Positions 49,532 through 60,910 of a stretch of DNA of 64,000 bases are shown piece by piece. The first letter of the stretch is position 1; each line of letters starts with the position of its first letter. The notes beneath the pieces were generated by a model. That model saw only the letters and a list, made by a program, of their open reading frames with translations. It was not told where the DNA came from and did not search any database. Made by a program: the position numbers and the translations under genes. Source of the DNA: Argentina anserina. Its lineage: Eukaryota; Streptophyta; Magnoliopsida; Rosales; Rosaceae. The stretch is taken from contig NC_065877.1 of NCBI RefSeq assembly GCF_933775445.1, positions 31,744,001 through 31,808,000 of the forward strand, in the 5' to 3' direction.

Positions 49532-50256
49532 TCTATGAGGAATTCTTAGGTAGCGGAAACGTATCAATAGCCACGAAGTAGCCAATTATATATCTCTTTT
49601 TTATTGATATTCCAATTAATTACAAATACATATATGAGTGATGAGAAATTGAGAACTACTTATATGCTCATAGGCGATAGCCATAAGTACGCAATTGAGT
49701 ATGATCTGAGAGAACTATTCCTGATAATTATCTCTACTCATCTAATAGGAAACTTGAACATTGAGGCATTGAAGGACCGGTTCGGAAATTCCATGGAGAT
49801 AGTCCGCACAGCAAATACAATTTTAGCAGAGAAAATTGATCTTGCACACGATCTATCCATTGTTGTTGAAGAGGCATGTAACGTTGCTAGCTGTGGGTTT
49901 GAGCATGGAACATCATGGGGAAAAAAGGTCCGACATATTATATGTGTTCTTCACCCACAACACCGAGTATTAAAACTCTTCATTTAACTTGCATATATAT
50001 AATATGATGATTACTTACTTTCACATATCTTGTTAGAAAATTGTAAAAGAATGGAAATACTGATAAGTTTGAACTTAGAGTTGATGTCCCAAAAATTCTA
50101 GCTAGTAATTAAACAAATTTAGTAAGGATGCCTGCTGTTTTTAGTTTTGACAGAGTTTGCCTCGATTTCTTCAGGTAGGCAGGATTTATGGGTCTATAAC
50201 TGAAGACCTGCTTACTGGGATAAAGATACATGCAAGGGGATGGAAATCCATCTTAC

Positions 50257-50783
50257 TGTCACATCCCGTCAAAGTTAAGCCAAATTTTACCTTGAGCATT
50301 CTAGACGGATCCGGAATATGGCGGAACTCCTTGGAAGGTCATAGAAGATCCTAGAAGATGGTGGAAGTCTCAAGAAGCCTTGAGACATTTCCGGATTTCT
50401 CTAGAACCTTGGAGAGGCTAGTAGAACTAGACCACTCTAGAGTTCTCTAGAACACTCAAGGATCATCTTAGACTTGTGTAGAGTTAAGTAGAGTTCTCTA
50501 CAATGTACATAGTCCTAGAAATATCTAGAACTTGTAAAGTAGGATGAGGAGGCCTATAAATAGCAAGGCACCCCTCTCATTTGTTCCATCAAGCAATCAA
50601 GCAATCTAGCAAGCAAGCTATCAAGTAAACTTGTAAGTTCTCTTATTCAATATAAGTTCTCTTTCGAAATATTCTCTTGCCTTTCAATTGTTCTAGCAGG
50701 GCGTTTGCGAGTAAGGCTGACTTAGCATAAGGGAGTTGCTAAGGCCGCACGAGTAGCATAGCGAAAGAAGTAAGCCCGTGACA
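50257..50783 (+). repeat. 5' LTR of the Ty3 chromovirus
   Basis: 527 bp, TGTCACATCCCG...CCGTGACA. It holds a TATA box (CCTATAAATAGC, TATAAATA at 50555-50562), which would set the start of the genomic RNA downstream in the C/A-rich stretch. Confidence 0.95.
50555..50562 (+). promoter_or_regulatory. TATA box of the Ty3 LTR promoter
   Basis: TATAAATA within the 5' LTR; the same box is at about 55819-55826 in the 3' LTR, where it could drive read-out into the remaining CSLB exons. Confidence 0.7.
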
Positions 50784-50785
50784 GT

Positions 50786-50798
50786 TGGTATCAGAGCC
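50786..50798 (+). promoter_or_regulatory. Primer-binding site (tRNA-Met type)
   Basis: TGGTATCAGAGCC two bases after the 5' LTR, complementary to the 3' end of initiator tRNA-Met, the usual primer of plant Ty3 and copia elements. Confidence 0.9.
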
Positions 50799-50828
50799 GA
50801 AGTTCGATCAAGAGGCTAGCTCGACACA

Positions 50829-53800
50829 ATGGCAAAGAATGGCAATCATGTTGGTAGTGTTTCCGACGACACGCAAGAGAAGGGTCATGAAGAACTTGTC
50901 AACCTGACGCTTCCAAAGAATGAACGAGTGAAGGACATGTTAGCTGCAATCGACTCACGACTAGCTCAAGTGGAAGAGAGCGTGAGTGGCATGGGAGCCC
51001 AGGTGGAAGACTTGGAGGCAGAGGACGCCGCAATCCACACTGCGATCAAGGGCATGATGCTCAAGCTAGAAGAGTCCTTGCGGGGAGAGATTGACAAGGT
51101 TCGCGAGGAGTTCATAGGGGAACTCGCCCGGATGCGTGAGGTGCAAGAAAGGGAGCACAATAGCATGCTTGCACGCATGGAGGAGATGCAAGCAGTTTAT
51201 GCGCGCATGGAGGCAATGCAAGAAGACCTTGCCCTATGCAAACGCGCATTAGCCACGGGGGCTAGTACCAGCAGCAACGTGGAAGCCAAGCGGATCGAGG
51301 TGCCAAAGCCAAAGAGCTTCGGAGGCATGCGCAACGCTCGAGAAGTAGACAACTTCTTATGGGGGCTAGATCAATACTTTGGGGCCATAGGCATCATGGA
51401 GGAGGATGCCAAGATAAAGACCGCGACTCTTTATCTCACCGACACCGCCATGTTATGGTGGAGGAGAAGGTGAGGAGATGTCGAAAGAGGTATGTGCACC
51501 ATCTCTACCTTTGATGACTTTGTTAAAGAACTCAAGAAGCAATTTTATCCCGAGAATGCCGAGGATGAGGCAAGAGCTCGCTTGCGAAGGCTCAAGCACA
51601 CCGGGCCTATTAGTGATTACATTAGAGAATTCACTAACTTGGTGCTTGAGATTCCCGACCTATCCGACAAGGATGCTCTCTTCAATTTCATGGATGGTCT
51701 CCAATCATGGGCCAAGACGGAGCTTAGGCGACGTGGAGTGCAAGACCTTGCTACCGCCATAGCCGTGGCCGAAGGCTTAGTTGACTTCTCAAGTCCAAGA
51801 GAGTCCACCAAGCCAAAGGAGAAGAAGAGCAACTATGCCAAAGGTGGGGGAGACAAGATCCAACGCAAGGAGGAGCCCCGCCGTGAGAGCTACTCGGCAA
51901 GGTTCAAGGATAAAGGCAAGTCAAGGGACATGCGGAGCTCGGACAAGCCAAACGACAACAAGTGCTTCCTATGCGATGGTCCGCATTGGGCTAGGCATTG
52001 CCCACAAAGGAGAGCACTAAGCGCGCTCTTAGGAAGTCATCAAGGCGAGAGTGAAGCCGAGGGTGGCAATGGAGGTGCACACTTGGGGTCTTTGCAGGTG
52101 CTTAATGCAATCCGCTCTACACCCAAGGTCCAAGCCAAAGGTTTACTCTTCGCGGACATCACCATAGGTGGGAAGCCAACAACGGCAATGCTCGACACGG
52201 GGGCAACCCACAACTTCATTTCCATTGAGGAGGCACGCAGGCTAGGACTAAAGGCAAGCAATGGAGGGGGCTCCATCAAGGCGGTTAACTCACCTGCCCG
52301 CCCCATACAAGGAGTAGCTCGAGGAGTCAAGACAAGCGTGGGAGGTTGGTGTGGAAGCCTAGACTTCTCAATTGTACCGATGGATGACTACAAGGTAGTC
52401 TTGGGGTTGGAATTTCATGATCAAGTCAAGGCATTCCCGGTGCCATTCGCCAATAGCTTATGCATTATGGATGGCGAGAGGTCGTATGTGGTGCCAACAA
52501 CCCGAGGAGCAAAGCAAGACATCAAGGTCTTGTCGGCATTGCAATTTAAGAAAGGCATCAAGAGGGAAGAGGAAAGCTACTTGGCCATCCTTAGTGAGTT
52601 TGATGATGAGGAGCCAAGGCCACAAGATGACATGCCCAAGGAGGTAGCAGCAGTTCTTGAAGAGTTCAAGGATGTATCACCCGCGGAGCTGCCTAAGAAA
52701 CTACCCCCAAGGAGAGAGATCGACCATGAGATAGAGTTGGAACCAGGGACCAAACCACCCGCCATGGGTGCATACCGCATGGCGCCGCCGGAGTTAGCGG
52801 AACTAAGGAGGCAATTGAAAGAGCTCTTGGACGCGGGGTTCATTAGACCCTCGAAAGCCCCGTTCGGTGCCCCGGTCTTGTTCCAAAAGAAGAATGACGG
52901 ATCTCTTCGCATGTGCATCGACTATAGGGCACTCAACAAGATCACGGTAAAGAACAAATACCCTATCCCTCTCATTGCCGATCTTTTTGATCAATTGGGC
53001 CATGCACGATATTTTTCCAAGTTAGATCTTCGTTCGGGGTACTACCAAGTGCGCATTGCGGAAGGAGATGAGCCGAAGACCGCATGCATCACAAGGTATG
53101 GATCTTATGAATTTTTGGTCATGCCTTTCGGTCTAACTAATGCACCGGCGACATTTTGCACCTTGATGAACAAATTATTCCACCCCTACCTTGATCGGTT
53201 TGTGGTCGTCTACTTGGACGACATAGTGGTGTATAGCAAGACCATGTAGGAGCATGTGGAGCACTTGCGGGAAGTGCTTAAGGTTTTGAGGGAAAACCAA
53301 CTATACATCAAGATGGAGAAATGCTCATTCGCCAAGCCGGAGGTGTCGTTCTTGGGGCACAAGATCAAGGACTGCAAGCTTATGATGGAGGATTGCAAGG
53401 TGCATTCCATCCAAGAATGGGAACCACCCACCAAGGTACATGACTTAAGATCTTTTCTTGGGCTAGTTAACTATTATCGCCGTTTTATCAAGGGATACTC
53501 GGCGAGGGCTGCACCATTAACCGACCTTCTCAAGAAGAACAAGGCATGGGAATGGACAACGGAGTGTCAAGAAGCCTTTGAAGACTTGAAGAATGCAATA
53601 TGCGAGGAGCCCGTACTTAGCCTACCGGACCACTCCAAGCCATACGAAGTGCACACCGATGCTTCCGACTTTGCCATCGGTGGAGTTCTCATGCAAGAGG
53701 GGCATCCAATTGCTTATGAGAGTCGGAAGCTTAATGACACGGAGCGACGCTACATCGTGCAAGAAAAAGAGATGACTGCCATCATCCACTGCCTTCGAGT

Positions 53801-55492
53801 GTGGCGACATTACTTGCTTGGGACAAAGTTTGTGATCATGACCGACAATGTAGCAACAAGCTACTTTCAAACTCAAAAGAAGCTAAGTCCAAAGCAAGCA
53901 AGGTGGCAAGACTTCTTGGCGGAGTTTGATTACACCATGGAGTACAAGCCCGGGAAGGCAAACGTGGTTGCGGATGCACTAAGCCGCAAGGCGGAATTTG
54001 CAAGCATCTCTCAAGTCACTAGCCCATTACTAAGCAAGATCAAGGAGGGACTAAGGGTAGACCCTCAAGCACAAAGCCTCATCACCTTAGTGAAGGAAGG
54101 AAAAACCCGGAGGTTTTGGCTAGACGACGACCTTCTCTATACAAGAGGCCGCCGCATTTATGTACTGAAGTGGGGAAGCTTACGAAGGGAGCTAACCAAG
54201 GAATGCCATGATTCCAAATGGGCCGGCCACCCAGGTATGAAACGCACACTTGCCTTGTTAAAGTCCATGTATTATTGGCCTAGGATGCGAGACGGGGTCG
54301 AAGAGTATGTGAGGACATGTCTAGTTTGCCAACAAGACAAAGTAGTCCAGCAGCAGCCGGGGGGGTTGCTTGACCCCTTACCCATACCGGAGAGACCATG
54401 GGAGAGTGTCTCTATGGACTTCATCACTTGCCTGCCGAAGTCCGAAGGGTTTGGAAGCATCATTGTGGTGGTGGACAGATTTAGCAAGTATGCAACCTTC
54501 ATGACCGCATCTGCCGACTGCACAGCGGAGGAGACAGCAAGGCTATTCCTACGTAATGTAGTCAAGCTTTGGGGAGTTCCAAAGAACATTGTCAGCGACA
54601 GAGACCCGCGCTTCACGGGGAGATTTTGGACGGAGCTGTTCAAAATGTTGGGGTCAGACTTGAACTTTTCAACAAGCTTCCATCCACAAAGCGACGGTCA
54701 AACGGAGCGTGTCAATGCTCTCTTCGAGCTATACTTACGGCACTACGTGAGTGCCAATCAAAAGGATTGGGCCAAGCTTTTAGATGTGGCGCAGTTTTCC
54801 TACAACCTGCAGCAAAGTGAGGCCATCAACAAGAGCCCTTTTGAGATCGTTTTGGGACAGCAGCCTACTACCCCTCTATCCCTTGCCACTCACTATGAAG
54901 GGAAGAGTCAAGCCGCATTCAAGTTCGCCAAGTCATGGCATGAGCAAGCGGAGTTAGCTCGAGCGGCATTGCACAAAGCTGCCAAGAGGATGAAGAAGTG
55001 GGCGGACAAAAAGATGAGGCATGTCGAGTTCAAGGAAGGCGACCTTGTACTTGTGAAACTCTTGCCGCAGCAGTTCAAGGCCTTTAGAAAGGTGCACAAA
55101 GGCTTGATCCGCAGGTATGAAGGGCCATTTGAAGTTATCAAGCGCATCGGCAAAGTTTCATACAAGCTCAACCTCCCGCCCAAGTTAAAGATACATCCGG
55201 TCTTCCACGTGAGTATGTTGAAGCCCTACAATGAGGACGAGGAAGACCCATCGAGGGGAATATCGCATCGGGCACCAACGGCGGTAATCACCAACTTCGA
55301 CAAGGAAGTCGATGAAGTACTCGCAGATCGGGTCATTCGACGTCGAGACGTACCAAATTACAAAGAGTACCAAATTACAAAGAGTACCTCATCAAGTGGA
55401 GAGGTCTGCCCGATACGGAAGCAAGCTGGGAGTCCGAGGATACGCTTTGGCAGTTCAAGGACATGATCCAGCGATACAATGAAGCGCGATGA
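50829..55492 (+). pseudogene. Ty3 gag-pol polyprotein with two stops and one frame shift
   Basis: A single frame from the ATG at 50829 covers: a coiled-coil-rich gag N-terminus (to about 51470), gag core ([18 protein letters not shown]), zinc knuckle [13 protein letters not shown] (51963-52001), protease [14 protein letters not shown] with [10 protein letters not shown], RNase H ([17 protein letters not shown]), integrase zinc finger (HPGMKRTL...CLVCQQDK), integrase core ([35 protein letters not shown]) and [13 protein letters not shown]. In-frame stops are TGA at 51471-51473 in gag and TAG at 53247-53249 just after the RT YLDD motif. A 17-bp tandem duplication at 55351-55384 shifts the frame just before the chromodomain, whose pattern is readable in another frame up to 55492. 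Confidence 0.93.
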
Positions 55493-55505
55493 GGGCATCG
55501 CGGGA

Positions 55506-55520
55506 TTTGGTGGGGGAGAA
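55506..55520 (+). promoter_or_regulatory. Polypurine tract
   Basis: TTTGGTGGGGGAGAA immediately upstream of the 3' LTR, the site for plus-strand priming. Confidence 0.85.
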
Positions 55521-56047
55521 TGTCACATCCCGCCAAAATTAAGCCAAATTTTACCTTGAGCATTCTAGACGGATCCGGAATATGGCGGAACTCCTTGGAA
55601 GGTCATAGAAGATCCTAGAAGATGGTGGAAGTCTCAAGAAGCCTTGAGACATTTCCGGATTTCTCTAGAACCTTGGAGAGGCTAGTAGAACTAGACCACT
55701 CTAGAGTTCTCTAGAACACTCAAGGATCATCTTAGACTTGTGTAGAGTTAAGTAGAGTTCTCTACAATGTACATAGTCCTAGAAATATCTAGAACTTGTA
55801 AAGTAGGATGAGGAGGCCTATAAATAGCAAGGCACCCCTCTCATTTGTTCCATCAAGCAATCAAGCAATCTAGCAAGCAAGCTATCAAGTTTACTTGTAA
55901 GTTCTCTTATTCAATATAAGTTCTCTTTCGAAATATTCTCTTGCCTTTCAATTGTTCTAGCAGGGCGTTTGCGAGTAAGGCTGACTTAGCATAAGGGAGT
56001 TGCTAAGGCCGCACGAGTAGCATAGCGAAAGAAGTAAGTCCGTGACA
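55521..56047 (+). repeat. 3' LTR of the Ty3 chromovirus
   Basis: 527 bp; differs from the 5' LTR at two sites near its start, a two-base change (aa to tt) in the CAAGTxxACTTG segment and one near its end. Followed by the second ttac. Confidence 0.95.
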
Positions 56048-57647
56048 TTACGCATGCCGAATCCTCCGGGCTTTGTTGGGTCTGCACCCACAACTGTGCC
56101 AGTTATTTTGACCCAGAGAAAGAGCTGGATCACTGGACTATTAGAAATTTTGTTTAAGTCCAATAATTTCCGGTCTCAATGCCAAGCTCGAGTTTAGGAT
56201 ATGCTTGGGTTACATATGGCTCCTGATATAGGGGCATGGGGCTAAGCCCCCTGTTCCAACTTTATGTTATTCTCTCCTGCCAGCCTACTGTATCATTACA
56301 AACTCTCATTTCCATCCCAAGGTAACATATATAATAACTCCTTTATTTCCTTCATGGCATGGAATTGAGAAGCTCGATCATGATTGTCCCTTTCTTGTAA
56401 AATCTACGTCAATTTAGTATTTCTATGGACTCCGAATCGAAATATGCTTGAAGAACTTTACTTGACCAAAACGAGTGAGAGCTTAAACAAATTTTTAATG
56501 CTATGTTGTTTGATTCCTGATGCAGATAGGAGAACCGTCTCTCATAATGTTTACCGCTCTATTTCTTGTTAACAACTTGTACACTGTATTTTTACCTCGA
56601 ATCTGGTCTATCCATCCCTGCATGGTGGAATTATCAAAAAATGGGGCCGCGAAGCATAGTATTATCAGCGACTTCTTTGATATTTGGGACCATAACTATG
56701 GTAGTCAAGATTGTGGGGATTTCTTGTTAGCCATATCAGTTCATCCAAAGCCAATGCAGTAACAAATCAAGGATGCTATTATCAAGCAGCACAATCAGAT
56801 CAGTATTCCTAATCCCTTTCCTAATCTATCTTGTTATAGCTGCAATTGTGCAATACAGATTGTAGATTGATATGTAATTGATCATGTCATTTTGTTGATA
56901 GCAAAACTTATGCATTTAAATTGTAATTCTCTCTGTATAAATATGTAAAGATTGAATTAATAGAATCAAGCAATTACCTTAGCAATTCTGAGTGCTTCAT
57001 TTCTGAGGTGGTATTTGAAGTCACACAAAAGGATGTTAACTCCAGACTCCTCTTCTAGTGATCATGATCGTCATTCCAAAGATGTTAATGCTGGTAAATT
57101 CCCTTTTGATAAGTCTCCAATGTTTATTCCACCAACGACGATCCTCTTTGTGCGCTTAACAGCATTGGCTGTGAGCTAGATTGTTCGGCATGAAATCACC
57201 ATCAGCTCCCGAAGTGCCTACATGAACTGTGGAGATAGTGTGCGGTGTGTGGGCGGTGATTTGCTTTTGGCCATTTTTGAGAGGGCTGTTTGGGAAGGGA
57301 AAATATGGAATTCCACTGTCCACTATACTCAAGTCCGGTGCATTAGCTTTGCTTTTCGATAATGCTCTCTTGTGGAACATTCTCATTTGTACTTTTTTAT
57401 TTTTATTTTTTTGGAGAAAGAAATTGCGTGTACTCTTGTATCTAAAATGAATAGATATAGTACATTACCTTAATTTTAGTGGCTTTTGCCGAAGGAAGCT
57501 AATACAAATGAAGTAATTAACTAAGCAGAAGTCACAGTAGGACTTGATTTATTTATTGTAAGCACAATATCATACAGTACTGATTAATAGTTAATCAGAT
57601 TTATTACACATATATATGATCCAAGCAGCTGGCCGATCGATCATTAA

Positions 57648-58370
57648 CTAAACAAAGGGCGAAAGTTCATATCGAAAGTTACAGCTCGCACCTACAACGC
57701 GCCCGCCTCGTTTCGCATCACAACATTTCGGCAGTTCGGTCATTGCAGCGTCAAGACACTTCTTACATTCCAGGCGAGACAGGTCCCTCGTGCACTGAAC
57801 TAAACCATACAACTTCTTTGAATTATCGAGTTGGAGCACACCAGTTTTATAAAACTTCTGGTTAGAAGAAGCTTTATCAGATAAGCCACTCAACAATTTC
57901 TTGACATTCTTGTTGAATATGCTGGGATTGCTTACGGTCTTGATGCTCCACTTATAGAACTTGTTTGTATTATCAATTTCCCCAACGAAGTTCCCATTTG
58001 AGTACTTCACCATGCAATGGTCGTACCATATTACTGCTCCTTTTTTACTAGGGCAGCGTGCACGAAGCTCTTTGCTTGCTTCGACGACACAAGTCTTGCA
58101 CTTTGAGCTTGAGACGTCGCCTCGGCATAGTGCTAGTCCGTTCACTTTGTTCGGTCCTGTACCTCTTGAAGCGACCCCAAACCCACTGGGAGGAACTTTG
58201 GTGGATAAAAGATTGAGCACGGTCTTCAAGTTAGCATGGTATGGACTACTAGCAGCAGTGTAGTTTGCCTTGCTGAAACAGATATGGTAAAGTGGAGAAG
58301 CACCAGAGGCTGCATGGTGCAAAAGACAGAAGAGCAAGAAAGACAGGGGGATTGATTTAGAGAAGGACAT
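57648..58370 (-). CDS. Cysteine-rich repeat secretory protein (DUF26, Gnk2-type)
   Basis: A single-exon gene of 240 residues on the minus strand. The start chosen is MSFSKSIPLSFLLFCLLHH, which gives a clean signal peptide (cleavage near residue 23, AASG|ASP); an in-frame ATG 63 bp upstream lies almost in the TATA region and is unlikely. Two DUF26 domains carry the C-X8-C-X2-C motif: CRGDVSSSKCKTC and CTRDLSRLECKKC. Ginkbilobin-type members bind mannose and some are antifungal; many others sit at plasmodesmata or the apoplast, but there is no C-terminal membrane helix here, so it is predicted to be secreted. It appears intact and is unrelated to the CSLB pseudogene next to it (3' ends converge). 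Confidence 0.92.
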   Translation of the reverse strand: MSFSKSIPLSFLLFCLLHHAASGASPLYHICFSKANYTAASSPYHANLKTVLNLLSTKVPPSGFGVASRGTGPNKVNGLALCRGDVSSSKCKTCVVEASKELRARCPSKKGAVIWYDHCMVKYSNGNFVGEIDNTNKFYKWSIKTVSNPSIFNKNVKKLLSGLSDKASSNQKFYKTGVLQLDNSKKLYGLVQCTRDLSRLECKKCLDAAMTELPKCCDAKRGGRVVGASCNFRYELSPFV

Positions 58371-58436
58371 GTTTGGCCTAAACTTGAGGGTTTTGTTCGA
58401 TATCGATGTGTGCAATAATATGCCCAATAGCACCCT

Positions 58437-58446
58437 CTATATATAG
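58437..58446 (-). promoter_or_regulatory. TATA box of the DUF26 gene
   Basis: CTATATATAG, about 67 bp upstream of the chosen ATG on the minus strand, leaving room for a short 5' UTR and supporting the downstream start. Confidence 0.65.
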
Positions 58447-58941
58447 GATTTTAAAAGTCACTAGTCCTGCATTTGGAGGCTAATTTATATTCGCAGGGGC
58501 ATTTGACTTGGCGCCCAAGGTTATCTACTTTGATAAACATCGATCGAAAAAGTCATATGTATCAAAGTTTTCATTTAGTACTGGGTCTACACTCTACACT
58601 GTAACTAGTTTTGATTTAGTACCACTGTATGAAATCGATCTTGAATTGAGTGATATCAAATTAACTATGGACTCAAATTATATTTGACTGACACAATGTA
58701 ACCCGAATTCCCAAGCTATGAACTCTATAAAACATAAAATTGGAGTGCGAGAAAATAGTATGGGACTCAAGAGACTTGGTCATATATATATACCGTCATT
58801 CCACTAAAGAATTCATTTTTTGGGTATTTTAAAAGGATAATTCATTCTCCAACTTTTGAATTATATTTTTATATCTTCACCGTTCAACGTTTATAGTCTA
58901 ATGTGTAGATCATCAATGTAAAATTGCAGCCAAAATGGTAA
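58447..58941. other. Upstream of DUF26 gene, nothing further recognised
   Basis: AT-rich sequence up to the LTR at 58942. Distal promoter elements may be here but none could be fixed. Confidence 0.45.
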
Positions 58942-59710
58942 TGTAACGACCTCGAAATTCTGAGCATAAAAACTCAAAATTTCAAAGTCATTAAACACCA
59001 AACAATCTCGATGAAATCGAAATCATTTAAAATGCCACAGCGGATCATCTCTGAGTTCAAAATACAACTCAGTCAAACCGATTATTACAAACCAAATTAT
59101 AATTCAACATTATAACAAATGGAAATGTATGATCCTCACAACAACCTCACAAGATAGTCACACAAAATCCTCACACAAGCTGGAGATAAATAACTTCAAG
59201 TCCTCTGAGCGGTCCGTCAATTCCCGCTAATCCACACCTGCGGAGTTATCCACTACACCATCGAATTGGTGCACCGGGATTGTAAACACAAACCCGGTAA
59301 GCTTTACAGCTCGTATAAGTAAAATGAAAATATAACTCGCATATTAATATATATATACGAAATTCCACAAATCAAACAAATATAAATGCACTCATGAGTC
59401 AATGGACGGCCCATCTGGTTGTCCCAAAGAAATATGAAAAGAAGTGCTCATGAGAAATTAAGTAACCCTTCCGGTTACCCAAATACATTTATAATACGGG
59501 TACCAAGACCGCTGGTACACATCTGTTACCCCTCTCGTAATACACCGTCGATATTAGATAGCCACCCGCTACCCAACATCCAAAACAATCTGAGTACCCA
59601 TGAGCAGATAACCACCCGTTACCTCACATGCAGTACTATGGCAGACAGACTAGAGCTCTAACTGTATCGTAACTTTCGCCCGGCCAAAAGCTAGGTTCCG
59701 ACTTGCCAAA

Positions 59711-60040
59711 CACGTACAATAATCTCACATCATATTGTACCAATCACGTCCGAAGACAAATCAACATTTTAACAATCTCAATGTTAAAAATCACGTACAA
59801 TAATCTCACATCATATTGTACCAAAAATCATGTCCGAAGACAAATCAACATTTTAACAATCTCAATGTTAAAATCACGTACAATAATCTCACATCATATT
59901 GTACCAAAAATCATGTCCGAAGACAAATCAACATTTTAACAAACTCAATGTTAAAATCACGTACAATAATCTCACATCATATTGTACAAATCAAAATCAC
60001 ATGCTCGATATTTAAATCTCGTCATCGAAATGACATAAAT
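59711..60040. repeat. Four ~83-bp tandem units in the LTR
   Basis: The start CACGTACAATAATCTCACAT recurs at 59711, 59792, 59875 and 59958 (spacings 81, 83, 83), each followed by a GTCCGAAGACAAATC segment. Copy 1 has about two units, so the array expanded in this copy. Confidence 0.85.
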
Positions 60041-60629
60041 CACGATAAAATCATAACAGTATATTATATAGCAAACTATATATATACGTACATATTTACC
60101 ATTTATACAGTATATATATATAATCCATTATATCGTATACATGTCATATTTCATAAACACGTCCGAAGACAAAAACTCGTCCGAAGACAAAACATTTTAA
60201 CAAACCCATGTTAAAACCACGTACAATAATCGCACCTCATATTGTACAAAAATCACATCACATGCTCAACATTTAATTCTCGTCATTCGAAATGACCAAT
60301 TCCAATGAATTCATAACAGTATATAATATAGCAAACTATATATATATGTACTTATTACCATTTATACGATATATACGTAATCCACTATATTGTATACGTG
60401 TCGTAATTCAATATTAAAAACTCTTGCAAAAATCTTGGAATCACCGCAAGGGTAGATTCGTAAATAAGTGAGATTTTACTCACCTTCTTTCCTGCGTGCA
60501 ACTTCCACGACTCTGAACGTAATTTCTTCACTCGTTTCGTCAGTCACCTAATAGCACGATAAATGCTTAGAAAATGATACTTAAAATATCAGGTAACGAG
60601 TTCAGCACAGCTAAGTGTTGTTCATAAAA

Positions 60630-60910
60630 CATTGTTCACTGAACACTGTTCATGGTACTAATCAATGTTTTTCTACAAACCACTGTTCACAGTTACTGTT
60701 TTACCAAAACAGTGTTCACAGTTACTGTTTTTTACCAAAACACTGTTCACAGTTATTGTTTTACCATGCACTGTTCAAATTACTGTTGCAGTTCACTATT
60801 CACACTTACTGTTACATATCACTATTCATGCGACGGTACTATTTACAGGTACTATTCATGCGTCGGTACTATTCACAGTCACTATTCATGCTGCGTTACT
60901 GTTCACCGAT
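60630..60910. repeat. Cluster of ACTGTTCAC-like motifs
   Basis: Short degenerate repeats of (C)ACTGTTCACAGTTACTGTTTT and ACTATTCATGC(G) type. Also present, weaker, at about 31380-31450 in copy 1, so it is part of the LTR family. Confidence 0.75.

Larger units (their letters stand above)
50257..56047 (+). mobile_element. Full-length Ty3 chromovirus retrotransposon
   Basis: 5,791 bp with 527-bp LTRs differing at five positions that I could count, a primer-binding site, gag-pol and a polypurine tract. Flanked by ttac at 50253-50256 and 56048-56051 (4-bp target duplication). Domain order gag, zinc knuckle, protease, RT, RNase H, integrase, chromodomain. Two internal stop codons and a 17-bp duplication in the chromodomain mean it cannot make its full protein now. 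Low LTR divergence (about 1%) implies recent insertion. Confidence 0.95.
49751..57410 (+). pseudogene. CSLB: Cellulose synthase-like B gene, disrupted by a Ty3 element
   Basis: CSLB proteins are family-2 glycosyltransferases of the Golgi membrane; their polysaccharide product is uncertain. Readable: exon 49751-49927 (LKDRFGNSMEIVRTANTI, VASCGFEHGTSWGKK); exon 50175-50256 continuing at 56052-56321 ([19 protein letters not shown] with the TED acceptor motif, NPPGFVGSAPTT, then after a frame change LPAYCIITNSHFHPK); exon from 56526 (ALFLVNNLYTV, frame change, GLSIPAWWNYQKMG); and the last exon to about 57410 (AGKFPFDKSPMFIP, WPFLRGLFGKGKYGIP). The 5' half (TM1-2, first D, DxD) is missing. Beyond the retrotransposon at 50257-56047 there are independent stops and indels. 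The frame across the insertion is restored exactly when one TTAC copy is removed, showing the insertion hit a coding exon. Confidence 0.9.

Noticed and set aside
50786..50798. tRNA gene fragment
   Set aside because: It is a primer-binding site complementary to tRNA-Met, not a tRNA gene; no cloverleaf found anywhere in the window.
58371..58433. Upstream in-frame ATG of the DUF26 gene
   Set aside because: It would put 21 non-signal residues before a clean signal peptide and lies next to the TATA box.
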